From assembly GCF_026162365.1 (NCBI RefSeq), contig NZ_JAOANW010000004.1, forward strand, positions 1 through 64,000: 64,000 bases of DNA, read 5' to 3'. The translations under genes were made by a program, and so were the position numbers. This document shows positions 17,139 to 26,316 of this stretch, in pieces. The stretch is from Nitratireductor luteus (GTDB taxonomy: Bacteria; Pseudomonadota; Alphaproteobacteria; Rhizobiales; Rhizobiaceae). Below the pieces are notes generated by a model. It ran no database searches, was not told the DNA's origin, and was given only the letters and a program-made list of their open reading frames with translations. Numbering within the stretch: the stretch's first letter is position 1; the number at the start of each line of letters is the position of its first letter.

Positions 17139-18592
17139 TGAGTTGTCTCCAACATTGTGGCCGGCGGCCGTGTGGGGAAGGTGACCGTGAAGGTGCTCCC
17201 CCGACCGGGTTCGGAGCGGACATCGATGGCGCCACCAAGGCGGCGGACAAGGGTTCGTACATGGGTGAGCCCGATTCCTTCTCCCGGCCGGTCCTGCGGG
17301 CCGGAGCGGCGGAAGATGTCGAATACCCTGCCCATGTCCTTCGCTTCTATCCCGCGCCCATTATCCTGCACTTCGTAGACATTTCCTGTGGGAACGACAT
17401 GCCCTGTGACGCGGATCTGCCCCGGCGTATCGTCGCGCAGATACTTCAACGCATTCTCCAGGAGGTTGCCGAAAATCTGCTCCAGCGCCAGGCGGTCGCC
17501 ATGAAACGGGGGCAGGGGCTCCACTGTTATGGAAGCGCGGTTTACTTGTGCCTGGTATCCCAACCCGTCTGCGATGGAGCCGACCAGCTCCGTCATGTCG
17601 ATCGGCTCCAGACGGAACTCCCTGCGCCCTTCGCGAGTCAGCTTCAGGATCGCCTTGATAAGGCGATCCATGCGCGCGATGGAGCTTTTGATGAAGGAGA
17701 GGGCCTCATCGAAATCTCCCCTCAACGCAGCTTCGGGCCCGGCTCCCCGCCGGTTGAACAGGTCTTTGCGCATGACTTCCAGTTCGCTCGTGAAACCCAT
17801 GATGTTGACCAGCGGTGCACGTAAATCGTGACTCACGACATAGGCGAAGTTCTGGATCTCCTCATTGGCCTGGCGCAGCTCCGCCGTGCGTCTGGCGACG
17901 GTTTCTTCGAGGGATTCGTTGGCCTCCTTCAACGCCTTCTGTGCAGCCATCATGCGCCGGATTGAGTGACGGACGATGATGATCGAGGCGGCCGCAAGGA
18001 GAAAGATCAGAAGGATGCCGCACAGGCTTGCCGCCAGAAATTGTCGCGCTCTCCGGCTGGATGCTGCAAGTTCACCGGCGAGCAGACGTTGTTCCTGCTG
18101 GACGAGTTGCCCGACCATCGAACGGATTTCCTCCGCTTTCGATCTCTCCAGCAGTTCGGGAATAACCGCAAGCGGACCCTCCTGTTCACGCCGTCCGGCA
18201 GCCTGTTCCAGCATGGAAAGTTCATCGGCGATCGCCGCTCGAAGCTCCGCGAAGAGCACCGACTGCGTGGTCCCGTTCGTCTGCTTCAGAGCGTCATCGA
18301 GTTGCGCCAGTGCCGCATCTATGGCCTCGGCATCGGCCTGGACGTCCTCCCGATAGCGCGGATCGCCCGCCAGGAGGTAGCTGCGCTGGTTGCTTTCCGC
18401 GCGCCAGACGAGCCCCTGGAGCCGCGCGAGCTTTTCTTTGACTTCGAGCGTTTGCAGGGCGCGGGCGGAATCGGCATCCGTCTGTGCAACCAGCCATACG
18501 GACGTCCCGCCGATCAGCAGCAGGAGGGCGAAGCCGAGCGCCAGGAGCACCGGCTGGAGGGTGGGTGAAAGGGCAGGTGCTCTGGCGGTCAC
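17135..18592 (-). CDS. CHASE3-type membrane sensor histidine kinase
   Basis: 485 residues. TM1 is near 15-35; the extracellular part (about 40-185) has the CHASE3 pattern, including RLQGLVWRAESNQRSYLLAGDPRY; TM2 is near 190-212; then a coiled coil, HisKA with H in YVVSHDLRAPLVNIMGF, and HATPase (N-box FGNLLENALKYL, GQIRVTG, DNGRGIEAKDMGRVF, GEGIGLTHV). It begins with GTG at 18592 and is the first gene of the three-gene operon. The signal sensed is unknown. Confidence 0.92.
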   Translation of the reverse strand: MTARAPALSPTLQPVLLALGFALLLLIGGTSVWLVAQTDADSARALQTLEVKEKLARLQGLVWRAESNQRSYLLAGDPRYREDVQADAEAIDAALAQLDDALKQTNGTTQSVLFAELRAAIADELSMLEQAAGRREQEGPLAVIPELLERSKAEEIRSMVGQLVQQEQRLLAGELAASSRRARQFLAASLCGILLIFLLAAASIIIVRHSIRRMMAAQKALKEANESLEETVARRTAELRQANEEIQNFAYVVSHDLRAPLVNIMGFTSELEVMRKDLFNRRGAGPEAALRGDFDEALSFIKSSIARMDRLIKAILKLTREGRREFRLEPIDMTELVGSIADGLGYQAQVNRASITVEPLPPFHGDRLALEQIFGNLLENALKYLRDDTPGQIRVTGHVVPTGNVYEVQDNGRGIEAKDMGRVFDIFRRSGPQDRPGEGIGLTHVRTLVRRLGGAIDVRSEPGRGSTFTVTFPTRPPATMLETTQ

Positions 18593-18725
18593 AACCGGAA
18601 CTTTTTTGTTTCAAGACGGGCGCTCATCGATGGGGTCGCTTCCGTGGAGGATGATACACGACAAAGCATTTTCAGAGGCCGGTCTCCGGTATCCGATCGG
18701 TGGAAGAGTTCAAGCATGCGGCCTC

Positions 18726-20612
18726 CTAAACGACAAGGCTTCGGCCGACGATGATGGTGCGGCCTTGCGGAAGGGCGAAGCGATCGGCGTCGCGTTCGGA
18801 ATTCCGGGCGAGGAAGGCCGCGATATGTGTGAGCACGTCTTGAAAGTTGCGAACCGGGCCCAGGGTGACCATTCGTTCGATCCCGACAATGTAGATGACA
18901 TTCTCCGCTTCGATGTTGGAATCCCGCAGGACGGGCGCCAGCATCGCTGGCAGCCGGACATCCTGCATGTATCCCACGCTGAGAGCTACCTGCATGATGC
19001 CCTTGCCAATTCGCGAGCAGGTGGTCCGTTGGGTAGAGGGCACCCGCGGCCGCTCGGAAACCTCCACCGTCACGACGATCACGGAGCTGAACATCACGCC
19101 CAGCAGATCGTGAAGGAGAATGAGCGCCAGGGGCGTCATGCCCTCCGAGCGGGTCAGGAATACCGCCGTCTTGTCCCCGATACGCCTGGTAGCGGGATCG
19201 GCGGCAAAGTCGGGTAGCGGCATGGCGTAACGTCGCTGCTTCGCTATAAGATGGTCGAGCCCGCGCCGCCAGCTCAGCATCACCAGGAGGATGAAGGCGC
19301 CAATGGCAAGCGGCAGCCATCCGCCATCAGCAATTTTGGAGAGATTCGCCGCCAGTAGCCCGAGATCGATGGCCAAAAGCAGCGCCGCCACACCGGCGAG
19401 CCAACTGGGGGCCCAGTCGCGGAAACGATTTGTTCCGGCAACAAAGTGTATGGTTGTTACCACCATGGTTATCGAAACCGCGATGCCATAGGCCGATGCA
19501 AGGCTTGCGGAGGAGCCAAAGGTGATGACGATCGCCATCGTGCAGACGGCCAGAATGGCGTTGATCCGGCCTATGTAGATATCGCTTTCGTTGAGCGGCG
19601 AGGTGTGCAGCGTGCGCATTGGCGGAAGGTAGCCAAGCTGGACCGCCTGCTTGGCAAGGCTGAAGGCGCCGGTGATGATGGCCTGGGACGCAATGATGGT
19701 GGCCAGCGTCGCCAAGACCAGCATGGGCATGCGCAGGGCTGAGGGGACGAGCACGAAGAACGGGTTTTCGAGCGCTGTCGGATCCGTCAGCAGCAGCGCG
19801 CCTTGGCCGAAATAATTGAGCAACAAGGCGGGCAGCACCAGGGAGAACCAGGCGCGCTGGATCACCGGTCTTCTGAACTGCCCGAGATCGGCATAAAGGG
19901 CCTCCGCGCCGGTAACCGCAAGGAAGACAGCTCCCAGGATGGCCATTGCCGACCATGGTTGTGCCAGGAGAAGCCAGAAGCCGTGACGCGGATCGATGGC
20001 AGCAAGAACCGCCGGCTCATGCGCGATGCCGATAGCGCCCAGCGAGCCGATGGCAACGAACCAGATCAGCATCATGGGTCCAAGGAACCGGGAGATCGAT
20101 TCGGTGCCGAAGCGCTGCACGAGAAAGACGCCAGCAAGGATGACGACCGCAATCGGCACCATGAGCGGGTCCAGAGCCGGCATGACCACTTCAAGGCCCT
20201 CGACGGCCGACAGGACCGAGATCGCCGGCGTCAGGACGCCGTCACCAAGGAGGGTGGCTGCGCCGAGCAGGCCGAAAAGGAGGAGCAATCTTCCCGTGCG
20301 CCTGTCCCGACGCGGTTTCAAAAGGGTGAGAAGCGCCAGTATGCCGCCTTCCCCGTCGTGATCCGTCCGCAGGAGAATCAGGACATATTTCAGCGTCACC
20401 ACGATGTTGATGCTCCAGAAGAGCAAGGAAAGGACACCGAGCACCTGGGTCTGATCGAAGCCGGTCGGGTCCTGCGCGGCGACCACACCTTGACGCAGCG
20501 CATAAAGGGGGCTCGTGCCGATATCGCCGAAGACGATGCCGAGCGCCGCCAGTTCGGCGCCGCCGCGGGCTCGGGGCGCTGCAACGGAAATATCTGCCAT
20601 CGTTTTATTCAT
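18726..20612 (-). CDS. kup: Kup-family low-affinity potassium uptake protein
   Basis: 628 residues with about 12 membrane segments and a cytoplasmic C-terminal domain. The family signature ALGIVFGDIGTSPLYALR is at the front, and GDGVLTPAISVLSAVEGLEV is the conserved TM3-4 region. It is a K+/H+ symporter. The ATG at 20612 or that at 20600 could be the start; no strong ribosome site decides. Confidence 0.95.
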   Translation of the reverse strand: MNKTMADISVAAPRARGGAELAALGIVFGDIGTSPLYALRQGVVAAQDPTGFDQTQVLGVLSLLFWSINIVVTLKYVLILLRTDHDGEGGILALLTLLKPRRDRRTGRLLLLFGLLGAATLLGDGVLTPAISVLSAVEGLEVVMPALDPLMVPIAVVILAGVFLVQRFGTESISRFLGPMMLIWFVAIGSLGAIGIAHEPAVLAAIDPRHGFWLLLAQPWSAMAILGAVFLAVTGAEALYADLGQFRRPVIQRAWFSLVLPALLLNYFGQGALLLTDPTALENPFFVLVPSALRMPMLVLATLATIIASQAIITGAFSLAKQAVQLGYLPPMRTLHTSPLNESDIYIGRINAILAVCTMAIVITFGSSASLASAYGIAVSITMVVTTIHFVAGTNRFRDWAPSWLAGVAALLLAIDLGLLAANLSKIADGGWLPLAIGAFILLVMLSWRRGLDHLIAKQRRYAMPLPDFAADPATRRIGDKTAVFLTRSEGMTPLALILLHDLLGVMFSSVIVVTVEVSERPRVPSTQRTTCSRIGKGIMQVALSVGYMQDVRLPAMLAPVLRDSNIEAENVIYIVGIERMVTLGPVRNFQDVLTHIAAFLARNSERDADRFALPQGRTIIVGRSLVV

Positions 20613-20656
20613 CCAGAGTGCGACCGCTGGGCCGGAGGTCGGATTGCATCGTCGGG

Positions 20657-21946
20657 TTATGGAGTGCTTGGACGCTCTCGGGCCGGTCCGGTCGGCGGCA
20701 CGATGCTCGGACGAGGCCTCGGCCTGCTCGCTTTGCCGAATGCGATCCCCTTCGCTTCGGCGCCGAATCCGGCCAACAGCGCGACAACGACGGCGATCAC
20801 GCCGACCACAGCCGCCAGTGCAAAGGCGTAGTCGTTGCCATAATGCTCAGCGACACCGGCCTGCATGGTGGCGTTGGCAGCCGCGATGAGATTGCCAAGC
20901 TGGTAGGTCAGGCCGGGGAAGGTGCCGCGCAGCTCATCGGGCGAGAGCTCGTTCAAATGAGCGGGGATGATGCCCCAGGCGCCTTGCACCGCGAATTGCA
21001 TCAGGAACGCGCCCGTTGCCAGGAGCGCGGGCCCGGACGAATAGACCCAGAGCGGGATGGCAGGCAGCGCGAGCAGCGCGGCGATCACGATCCCCCGCCG
21101 CCGCCCGATCCTTTCGGACAGCATGCCGAAGGTGATGCCGCCAAGGATTGCGCCGATATTGTAGATGACGGCGATCGTCCCGACCGTAGTGGTGGAGAGT
21201 TTGCGCTGTACCTCGAGGAATGTCGGGTAGAGATCCTGCGTGCCATGGCTGAAGAAGTTGAAGGCCGTCATCAGGAGGACTGCATAGACGAAGAGCCTTG
21301 CGTGTTGCCTCAGCACAGCCCATGGCCTGGCGCGTTCCTTCCTGTGTTGGCGCTCGAGGAACACCGGCGATTCATCCACTTTGGTGCGGATGTAGAGCAC
21401 GATGAGCGCCGGCAGCGCGCCGAGCATGAACATGCCGCGCCAGCCGACCAGCGGGAAAAGCAGGAAGAAGACCAGCGAAGCGACGAGATATCCCGTCGGA
21501 TAGCCCGCCTGCAGCAGCCCGGAGACAAGCCCCCGCATCTTCGGCGGAATGGTCTCCATGGTCAGCGAAGCCCCTACACCCCATTCGCCGCCCATGGCGA
21601 TGCCGTAGAGCGCACGCAGGATGATCAGCGTCGTCAGGGTGGGCGCGAAGCCGGAGGCAAATTCCAGAGCCGAATAAAGCAGAATGTCGAACATCAGGAT
21701 CGGCCGCCGCCCGAACCTGTCCGCCATGAAGCCGAAGATGAGAGCTCCCAGCGGCCGCATTGCCAGTGTGAGTGTGATTGCGATTGTGACGCTCGCGATG
21801 TCTGTGCCGAATTCGCTGGCCACGTATTTCATCACGAAAACCAGAATGAAGAAGTCGAAGGCGTCCAACGTCCAGCCCAGAAAGCTGGCGATCACCGCAT
21901 TGCGCTGCTGCGATGTGAGCGATCTGAGGTCCGATAGTGCTGACAT
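20657..21946 (-). CDS. MFS metabolite:H+ symporter (SHS/AAHS-like carboxylate carrier)
   Basis: About 429 residues with 12 membrane segments. MFS motifs are GFMADRFGRRPIL after TM2 and GMLSERIGRRRGI after TM8, and the N-terminus FLGWTLDAFDFFILVF is typical of the sialate/lactate and aromatic-acid carrier families. The ATG at 21946 has GAGGAG upstream; the open frame up to 22030 would run into the predicted sigma-54 promoter. It is divergent from an NtrC-type activator. The substrate is probably a monocarboxylate but is not proven. Confidence 0.85.
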   Translation of the reverse strand: MSALSDLRSLTSQQRNAVIASFLGWTLDAFDFFILVFVMKYVASEFGTDIASVTIAITLTLAMRPLGALIFGFMADRFGRRPILMFDILLYSALEFASGFAPTLTTLIILRALYGIAMGGEWGVGASLTMETIPPKMRGLVSGLLQAGYPTGYLVASLVFFLLFPLVGWRGMFMLGALPALIVLYIRTKVDESPVFLERQHRKERARPWAVLRQHARLFVYAVLLMTAFNFFSHGTQDLYPTFLEVQRKLSTTTVGTIAVIYNIGAILGGITFGMLSERIGRRRGIVIAALLALPAIPLWVYSSGPALLATGAFLMQFAVQGAWGIIPAHLNELSPDELRGTFPGLTYQLGNLIAAANATMQAGVAEHYGNDYAFALAAVVGVIAVVVALLAGFGAEAKGIAFGKASRPRPRPSIVPPTGPARERPSTP

Positions 21947-22029
21947 GGTTTCTCTCCTCGTTGCCGAGTGACGGCTTTCATGGAGGACGGATGAGCGGAC
22001 GGATACCTCCCGGGCGCCGCAGCCCTCCA

Positions 22030-22045
22030 AGCAACTGCAAGGCCA
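22030..22045 (-). promoter_or_regulatory. Predicted sigma-54 (-24/-12) promoter of the MFS gene
   Basis: On the minus strand TGGCCTTGCAGTTGCT keeps the GG/GC spacing and the TGGC...TTGCT core of the sigma-54 consensus. The GC is 85 bases from the ATG at 21946, a normal leader length, and an NtrC-family activator is divergent. Confidence 0.55.
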
Positions 22046-22180
22046 CCAATCAAGAAACGGGCCAGAAGGAATATGTTGCCGGCTCCGTTGCGTCCGACGG
22101 GAAACCTGTCGCGGCTAAGCGGTTGTTTTCGATGCGAATTGCGGGAGCATGCGGCGGCGGCTGATGCAGGGGATGCGATT

Positions 22181-22199
22181 GTGCGTCGCGGCGTCGCAC
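22181..22199. promoter_or_regulatory. Dyad, candidate upstream activator site
   Basis: GTGCGTCGCGGCGTCGCAC has arms matching at 7 of 8 positions. It is about 140 bp upstream of the predicted -24 element of the MFS gene and about 100 bp before the activator gene, the usual place for an NtrC-type enhancer. Function is inference. Confidence 0.3.
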
Positions 22200-22297
22200 G
22201 TTCAAGGTGGTGGACTTCAACCACCGCTCGGTGGATATAGCTTCAACCCATAACAATGCCGCCGGCGCGGTCCATATGCATAGGAGGTGTCGCTCGA

Positions 22298-23689
22298 ATG
22301 GGCGAGGAGCTGCTGATCATCGAGGACGACGCCATGCTCGGCATCGACCTCAAGCGCCACTTCGAGCGCGGTGGGCGCAGGATAAGGCTTGTCCGCAGCC
22401 TGGGCGAGGCAGAGCCGTTCGTCCACGGCCCCGGCTACGAGGGGCTCGTCGTGTTATCCGATCTGCACCTGCCGGATGGCAACGCCCTCGACCTTTTGGA
22501 GCGTGCGCGCGAACAGGGCGACACGCGCGAATGGATATTCCTTACCGGTTTTGGCGAGGCGCCCGATGCGAAAAGGGCCAAGCAGCTGGGCGCGTTCGAC
22601 TTCCTCACGAAACCGATGGACCGCGACCGGCTCGACCGCATTCTCGACGCGGCCTATCGTGGGGCCCGCGCCCAGCGGCGGCTTGCTGACGAGACAACAC
22701 AGCAGCGCGGCCGCTACAGCCCCGCCGCCTTCATCGGTCGCAGCGAGGAAGCCGCGCGTGTGCGCGACACGCTCACACGGCTCATCCAAGTGCCGCTGAG
22801 CGGCATCGTCATCATAGGCGAGACGGGTACGGGCAAGGGCCTTGCCGCCCGCATTCTGCATCACAGCGGCAAGCGCGCCGGCGGGCCGCTCGTCGAGGTG
22901 AACTGCGCCGCGCTGCCGCGCGAGCTTCTGGAATCGGAACTCTTCGGCCATGAAGCCGGCGCCTTCACGGGGGCCAAGGCTGCCCATCGCGGGCTGATGG
23001 AGCAGGCAAGCGGCGGCACGCTCTTCCTCGACGAGATCGGCGAACTGCATCTCGATCTGCAGGCGAAGCTTCTCAAGGCACTGGAGGACAAGGCGATCCG
23101 GCGTCTCGGCGGCGAGCGGACGATCCCTGTTGATGTGCAGATCATCGCCGCGACCAACCGCAATCTGCGCGAACTGGTTGCAGAGAAGGCTTTCCGCGAA
23201 GACCTCTATCACCGGCTCGGCGTCTTCCAGCTCGAGCTGCCGCCCCTGCGCGCCCGCAAGACGGATTTGGATGGTCTGGTGGAGGAGTTGATCCGCGAAT
23301 TCAATGCCGCTTCCGGCAAGCGTGTGCGGCGCGTGCCCGAAGCCGCGCGCAAGCTCCTCGCCTCCTATGATTGGCCGGGCAACGTGCGTGAGTTGCGCAA
23401 CGTGATGGAGCGCTCGGTGCTCTTGTCGGCGGGCGAGGAACTGCCGGTCGAATGGCTGCAGATCAGGCCGGAGAGCCCCGTCGCGTCGGCTGAATCTGGT
23501 GATGTCCTCCGCCTGCCCCTGGATGGTTCGATCAGCTTCGATGCGATGGAGAAGCTGATCATGGAGGCGGCGCTCAAGCGCGAAGATTACAATGTGATGG
23601 CAACGGCCCGACGCCTCGGCATGACACGCGAGACGCTGCGCTACCGCATGGAGCGGCATGGGCTGCGACGGGGGAAGACGCCGGCATAG
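22298..23689 (+). CDS. NtrC-family sigma-54-dependent response regulator
   Basis: 463 residues in three domains: receiver (1-120; D55 acceptor in LSDLHLP, K105), AAA+ (about 150-390; Walker A GETGTGKG, sigma-54 contact loop GAFTGA, Walker B GGTLFLDEIGE, arginine region FREDLYHRL) and a Fis-type helix-turn-helix (YNVMATARRLGMTRETLRYRM). Walker A ends KG where GESGTGKE is usual. The ATG at 22298 has TAGGAGG upstream. No kinase gene is adjacent; the closest are 4 kb away. The flanking MFS and carbonic anhydrase genes both have sigma-54 promoter matches and are probable targets. Confidence 0.93.
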   Translation: MGEELLIIEDDAMLGIDLKRHFERGGRRIRLVRSLGEAEPFVHGPGYEGLVVLSDLHLPDGNALDLLERAREQGDTREWIFLTGFGEAPDAKRAKQLGAFDFLTKPMDRDRLDRILDAAYRGARAQRRLADETTQQRGRYSPAAFIGRSEEAARVRDTLTRLIQVPLSGIVIIGETGTGKGLAARILHHSGKRAGGPLVEVNCAALPRELLESELFGHEAGAFTGAKAAHRGLMEQASGGTLFLDEIGELHLDLQAKLLKALEDKAIRRLGGERTIPVDVQIIAATNRNLRELVAEKAFREDLYHRLGVFQLELPPLRARKTDLDGLVEELIREFNAASGKRVRRVPEAARKLLASYDWPGNVRELRNVMERSVLLSAGEELPVEWLQIRPESPVASAESGDVLRLPLDGSISFDAMEKLIMEAALKREDYNVMATARRLGMTRETLRYRMERHGLRRGKTPA

Positions 23690-23698
23690 CCGTGTGCA

Positions 23699-23726
23699 GG
23701 GGAATGAGCATGTGGCTCAATTCCCC
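23699..23726. promoter_or_regulatory. Inverted repeat between activator and carbonic anhydrase genes
   Basis: GGGGAATGAGC and GCTCAATTCCCC are complementary except for one extra base and face each other over 5 bases. It starts 10 bases after the activator stop and lies 89-116 bp upstream of the -24 element. It may be an enhancer site, a terminator of the activator gene, or both. Confidence 0.4.
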
Positions 23727-23814
23727 CACCCGGATGTGGTTCATATCCGCCATTCTCTCTGACCGGATCCGCCGTTGGCGGGAATAATGGTTATTCTCCA
23801 GAGCATTAGCCGAC

Positions 23815-23830
23815 TGGCCCACACTTTGCT
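23815..23830 (+). promoter_or_regulatory. Predicted sigma-54 (-24/-12) promoter of the carbonic anhydrase gene
   Basis: TGGCCCACACTTTGCT matches the sigma-54 consensus TGGCAC-N6-TTGCW at all core positions except one C for A. It ends 102 bases before the ATG at 23933, directly downstream of a sigma-54 activator gene. Confidence 0.65.
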
Positions 23831-23932
23831 TGTCTGCAGTTGAGCTGCATCGACACGCCGTCGGTACAGCCAGAGCGGAAACCGTTGGCGGTCCGAACAC
23901 ACCGCAAAACCACTCAGAGGAGAAAAACTGAA

Positions 23933-24685
23933 ATGCATCGGCGTAATCTGATTAAGGGGTTCATCGCACTGGGCGCATGCCCGATCTGCGCGCAAGCGGC
24001 CCGCGCGGCGGATACCCATTGGGGCTATGACGGCCAGGAGGGGCCGGAGCATTGGGCCGATCTTGGTTCGAGCAATTTCGTCTGTTCCGGTGGCACCCAG
24101 CAATCGCCGATCGACATCGCCGATGCGGTCAGGGCGGACATTCCCGATATCGCCATCGGCTGGCACGAGGGCGGCGGCACGATGGTGAACAACGGGCATA
24201 CGATCCAGATCAACATGCCCGAAGGCAGCACGCTGCGGCGTGGTGACCATGTCTATGAGTTGCTGCAGTTCCATTTCCACGCACCGAGCGAGCACCATGT
24301 GGACGGCAGCGCGTTCCCGATGGAGGCGCATTTCGTGCACAAGGACACGAGAAGCGGTGCGCTCGGTGTGCTCGGCGTCTTCCTTAAGCCTGGTAGGGCC
24401 AACGAGAGCTTCGCCGACCTTGCCGCCGCTTTCCCCGCGCAAAAAGGCGAGAAAGTTGAAATCGCCGACATCGATCCCAATGGGCTCCTGCCCGCCTCGC
24501 TCGCCTACTGGACCTATGAGGGCTCGTTGACGACTCCACCCTGCACCGAAAACGTCGACTGGATGCTGGCCATGGAGCCGGTGGAGGTGGATGAAGCCGA
24601 CATCAAGCGCTTCACCGCGCTGTACCCGATGAACGCCCGTCCGGTTCGCGCGCCCAACCGGCGCTTCATCCTTAGTCTGGGCTAA
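23933..24685 (+). CDS. Periplasmic alpha-type carbonic anhydrase
   Basis: 250 residues. The N-terminus MHRRNLIKGFIALGACPICAQAARA is a Tat-like or Sec signal. The alpha-CA core is clear: QQSPIDI near 56-62, zinc ligands H114 and H116 in FHFHAPSEH and H133 in EAHFVH, and TTPPCTE with the conserved Thr and Cys. It interconverts CO2 and bicarbonate outside the inner membrane. The ATG at 23933 follows AGAGGAGAA; the longer frame to 23840 would begin near the predicted transcript start. Confidence 0.95.
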   Translation: MHRRNLIKGFIALGACPICAQAARAADTHWGYDGQEGPEHWADLGSSNFVCSGGTQQSPIDIADAVRADIPDIAIGWHEGGGTMVNNGHTIQINMPEGSTLRRGDHVYELLQFHFHAPSEHHVDGSAFPMEAHFVHKDTRSGALGVLGVFLKPGRANESFADLAAAFPAQKGEKVEIADIDPNGLLPASLAYWTYEGSLTTPPCTENVDWMLAMEPVEVDEADIKRFTALYPMNARPVRAPNRRFILSLG

Positions 24686-24687
24686 AG

Positions 24688-24782
24688 CGCGCGCGTCCAT
24701 TCGGACGCATGTTCTACCCCTTGTTCTTTCCGCACTTACGCGGTCGTCAGGTGATTCCACCTGACTGCAAAATGGCCTAGCG
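24688..24782. repeat. Dispersed intergenic palindrome, copy 2
   Basis: This follows the carbonic anhydrase stop. It contains a GCGCGTCC.TTCGGACGC palindrome, then TCAGGTG-ATTC-CACCTGA at 24747-24764, then GCAAAATGGCCTAGCGC. The right half matches copy 1 at 77-140. The rest of the gap to 25022 shows no gene; promoter signals there are weak. Confidence 0.65.
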
Positions 24783-25022
24783 CATCGACCGGGAAGCCTG
24801 GACCCGGTGTTCGGAAGGCACGAGAGCCCGTCAGACATGCGGTCTGGCGGGCGATGCCGCGTCCCACAACCGCATACCTGAGCGTCGGACCCCACGCTGC
24901 ATGTGCTAGCTGACATTTCGCGCCTGATCGCGATTGGCTTGCCGACAGCATTGTCATTTGCCGATTTTCGACCGACAGTATTACGTTGCACTATCGCAAT
25001 CAGAAAGCTTTGGGAGGAAGCG

Positions 25023-26276
25023 ATGATGGCAAAGTTCGCAGCAACGCTCTCGGTCCTGATAGCATCGACCGCGATGTCATTTGGGCAGCAGCAAACCACG
25101 CCCCTCGATCGGCTTAGTTCTTTCAAGACGACCGGAACGACTGAATTCACCGTTATCGAACAGGGAGGAACGAAGGCCGAGGCCCTCAACCGCACGCTTG
25201 AGAAGATCAAGCTGCCCGACGGCTTCAAGATCAGTCTTTATGCAATCGTGCCCGATGCCCGGCATATCGCCGTCGGCCCCCAGGGTGTCGTTACCTTCGT
25301 CGGCACCCGCAAGACCAAGGTGTGGGCCGTGACCGATCGTGACAAGGATCGCGTTGCCGACGAGGTCAAGGATTTCGCGCCGCCGCTTGCCATGACGATT
25401 CCCAATGGGCCGTGTTTCTCGCCGGACGGGGTACTCTACATCGTCGAGCAGAATCGTGTGATCTCCTATCCGGCCGCGGAGTTTTTCTACGAAAGCCCGG
25501 ACGTGGCCGCCTTCGAGGTGGTCAAACAGGGCGAACTGATCCCGCCGGAAGAGGAAAGCTACAACCATACGGCCCGCGTATGCCGCGTTGGGCCCGATGG
25601 GAAGCTCTACATTTCCCTCGGTCAGCCCTTCAACGTCCCGCCGCCGGAAAAACTGGACCTGTACAACAGGCACGGTATCGGCGGCATTATCCGGATCAAC
25701 CAGGATGGAAGCGGTCGTGAGGTCTATACCTATGGCGTCCGCAACTCGGTCGGCCACGATTTCAACCCGGCCAATGGCGAACTCTGGTTCACCGATAATC
25801 AGGTCGACGGCATGGGCGACGACATTCCGCCGGGCGAGATCAACCGCCAGACGGAAGCAGGCCAGCATTTCGGCTTCCCTTGGTATGGCGGCGGTTCGGT
25901 GCGGACCGTCGAGTACAAGGACGAGGAAGTGCCGGTCGACGTGGTCATGCCCGAGGTCGAAACGGTCGCGCATGCCGCCGATCTCGGTATGGTCTTCTAC
26001 ACAGGCAGGCAGTTCCCCGCAAAATACCGTGGCGGCATCTTCTCCGCGCAGCACGGCTCATGGAACCGCACCACGCCAATCGGCGCGCGGGTGATGTTTA
26101 CCGCTATCGATGAAGAAGGTGGCGCCGGTCAAACGGAAGTGTTTGCGGAAGGCTGGCTGGACGAGAACGGCGAGTATCTCGGCCGACCCGTGGATGTCGC
26201 ACAACTGCGGGATGGATCCATTATCGTCTCCGACGATCTGGCTGGCGCCCTTTACCGCATTTCGTACGGCGAGTAA
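25023..26276 (+). CDS. PQQ-dependent sugar (sorbosone-type) dehydrogenase
   Basis: About 417 residues with a signal peptide (KFAATLSVLIASTAMSFGQ) and a six-bladed beta-propeller of the glucose/sorbosone dehydrogenase family: PDARHIAVGPQGVV, IPNGPCFSPDGVLYI, RNSVGHDFNPANGELWFTDNQVD and SAQHGSWNR. It would oxidise a sugar or aldehyde in the periplasm with PQQ. The ATG at 25023 (or 25026) has GGGAGGAAGCG upstream. A cytochrome c gene follows after 40 bp and is the likely electron acceptor. Confidence 0.88.
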   Translation: MMAKFAATLSVLIASTAMSFGQQQTTPLDRLSSFKTTGTTEFTVIEQGGTKAEALNRTLEKIKLPDGFKISLYAIVPDARHIAVGPQGVVTFVGTRKTKVWAVTDRDKDRVADEVKDFAPPLAMTIPNGPCFSPDGVLYIVEQNRVISYPAAEFFYESPDVAAFEVVKQGELIPPEEESYNHTARVCRVGPDGKLYISLGQPFNVPPPEKLDLYNRHGIGGIIRINQDGSGREVYTYGVRNSVGHDFNPANGELWFTDNQVDGMGDDIPPGEINRQTEAGQHFGFPWYGGGSVRTVEYKDEEVPVDVVMPEVETVAHAADLGMVFYTGRQFPAKYRGGIFSAQHGSWNRTTPIGARVMFTAIDEEGGAGQTEVFAEGWLDENGEYLGRPVDVAQLRDGSIIVSDDLAGALYRISYGE

Positions 26277-26316
26277 GGCCGAAGCGGGGCAGGAGCAGAC
26301 TGGAGGGAGAAAGTGA

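Noticed and set aside
19803-20831. Plus-strand frame of 342 codons across kup
   Set aside because: Shadow of kup; highly charged, with no domain or start signal.
24935-24950. Sigma-54 promoter before the PQQ-type dehydrogenase (TGGCTTGCCGACAGCA)
   Set aside because: GG/GC spacing fits but the TT of the -12 element is replaced by CA, and no link to an activator is visible.
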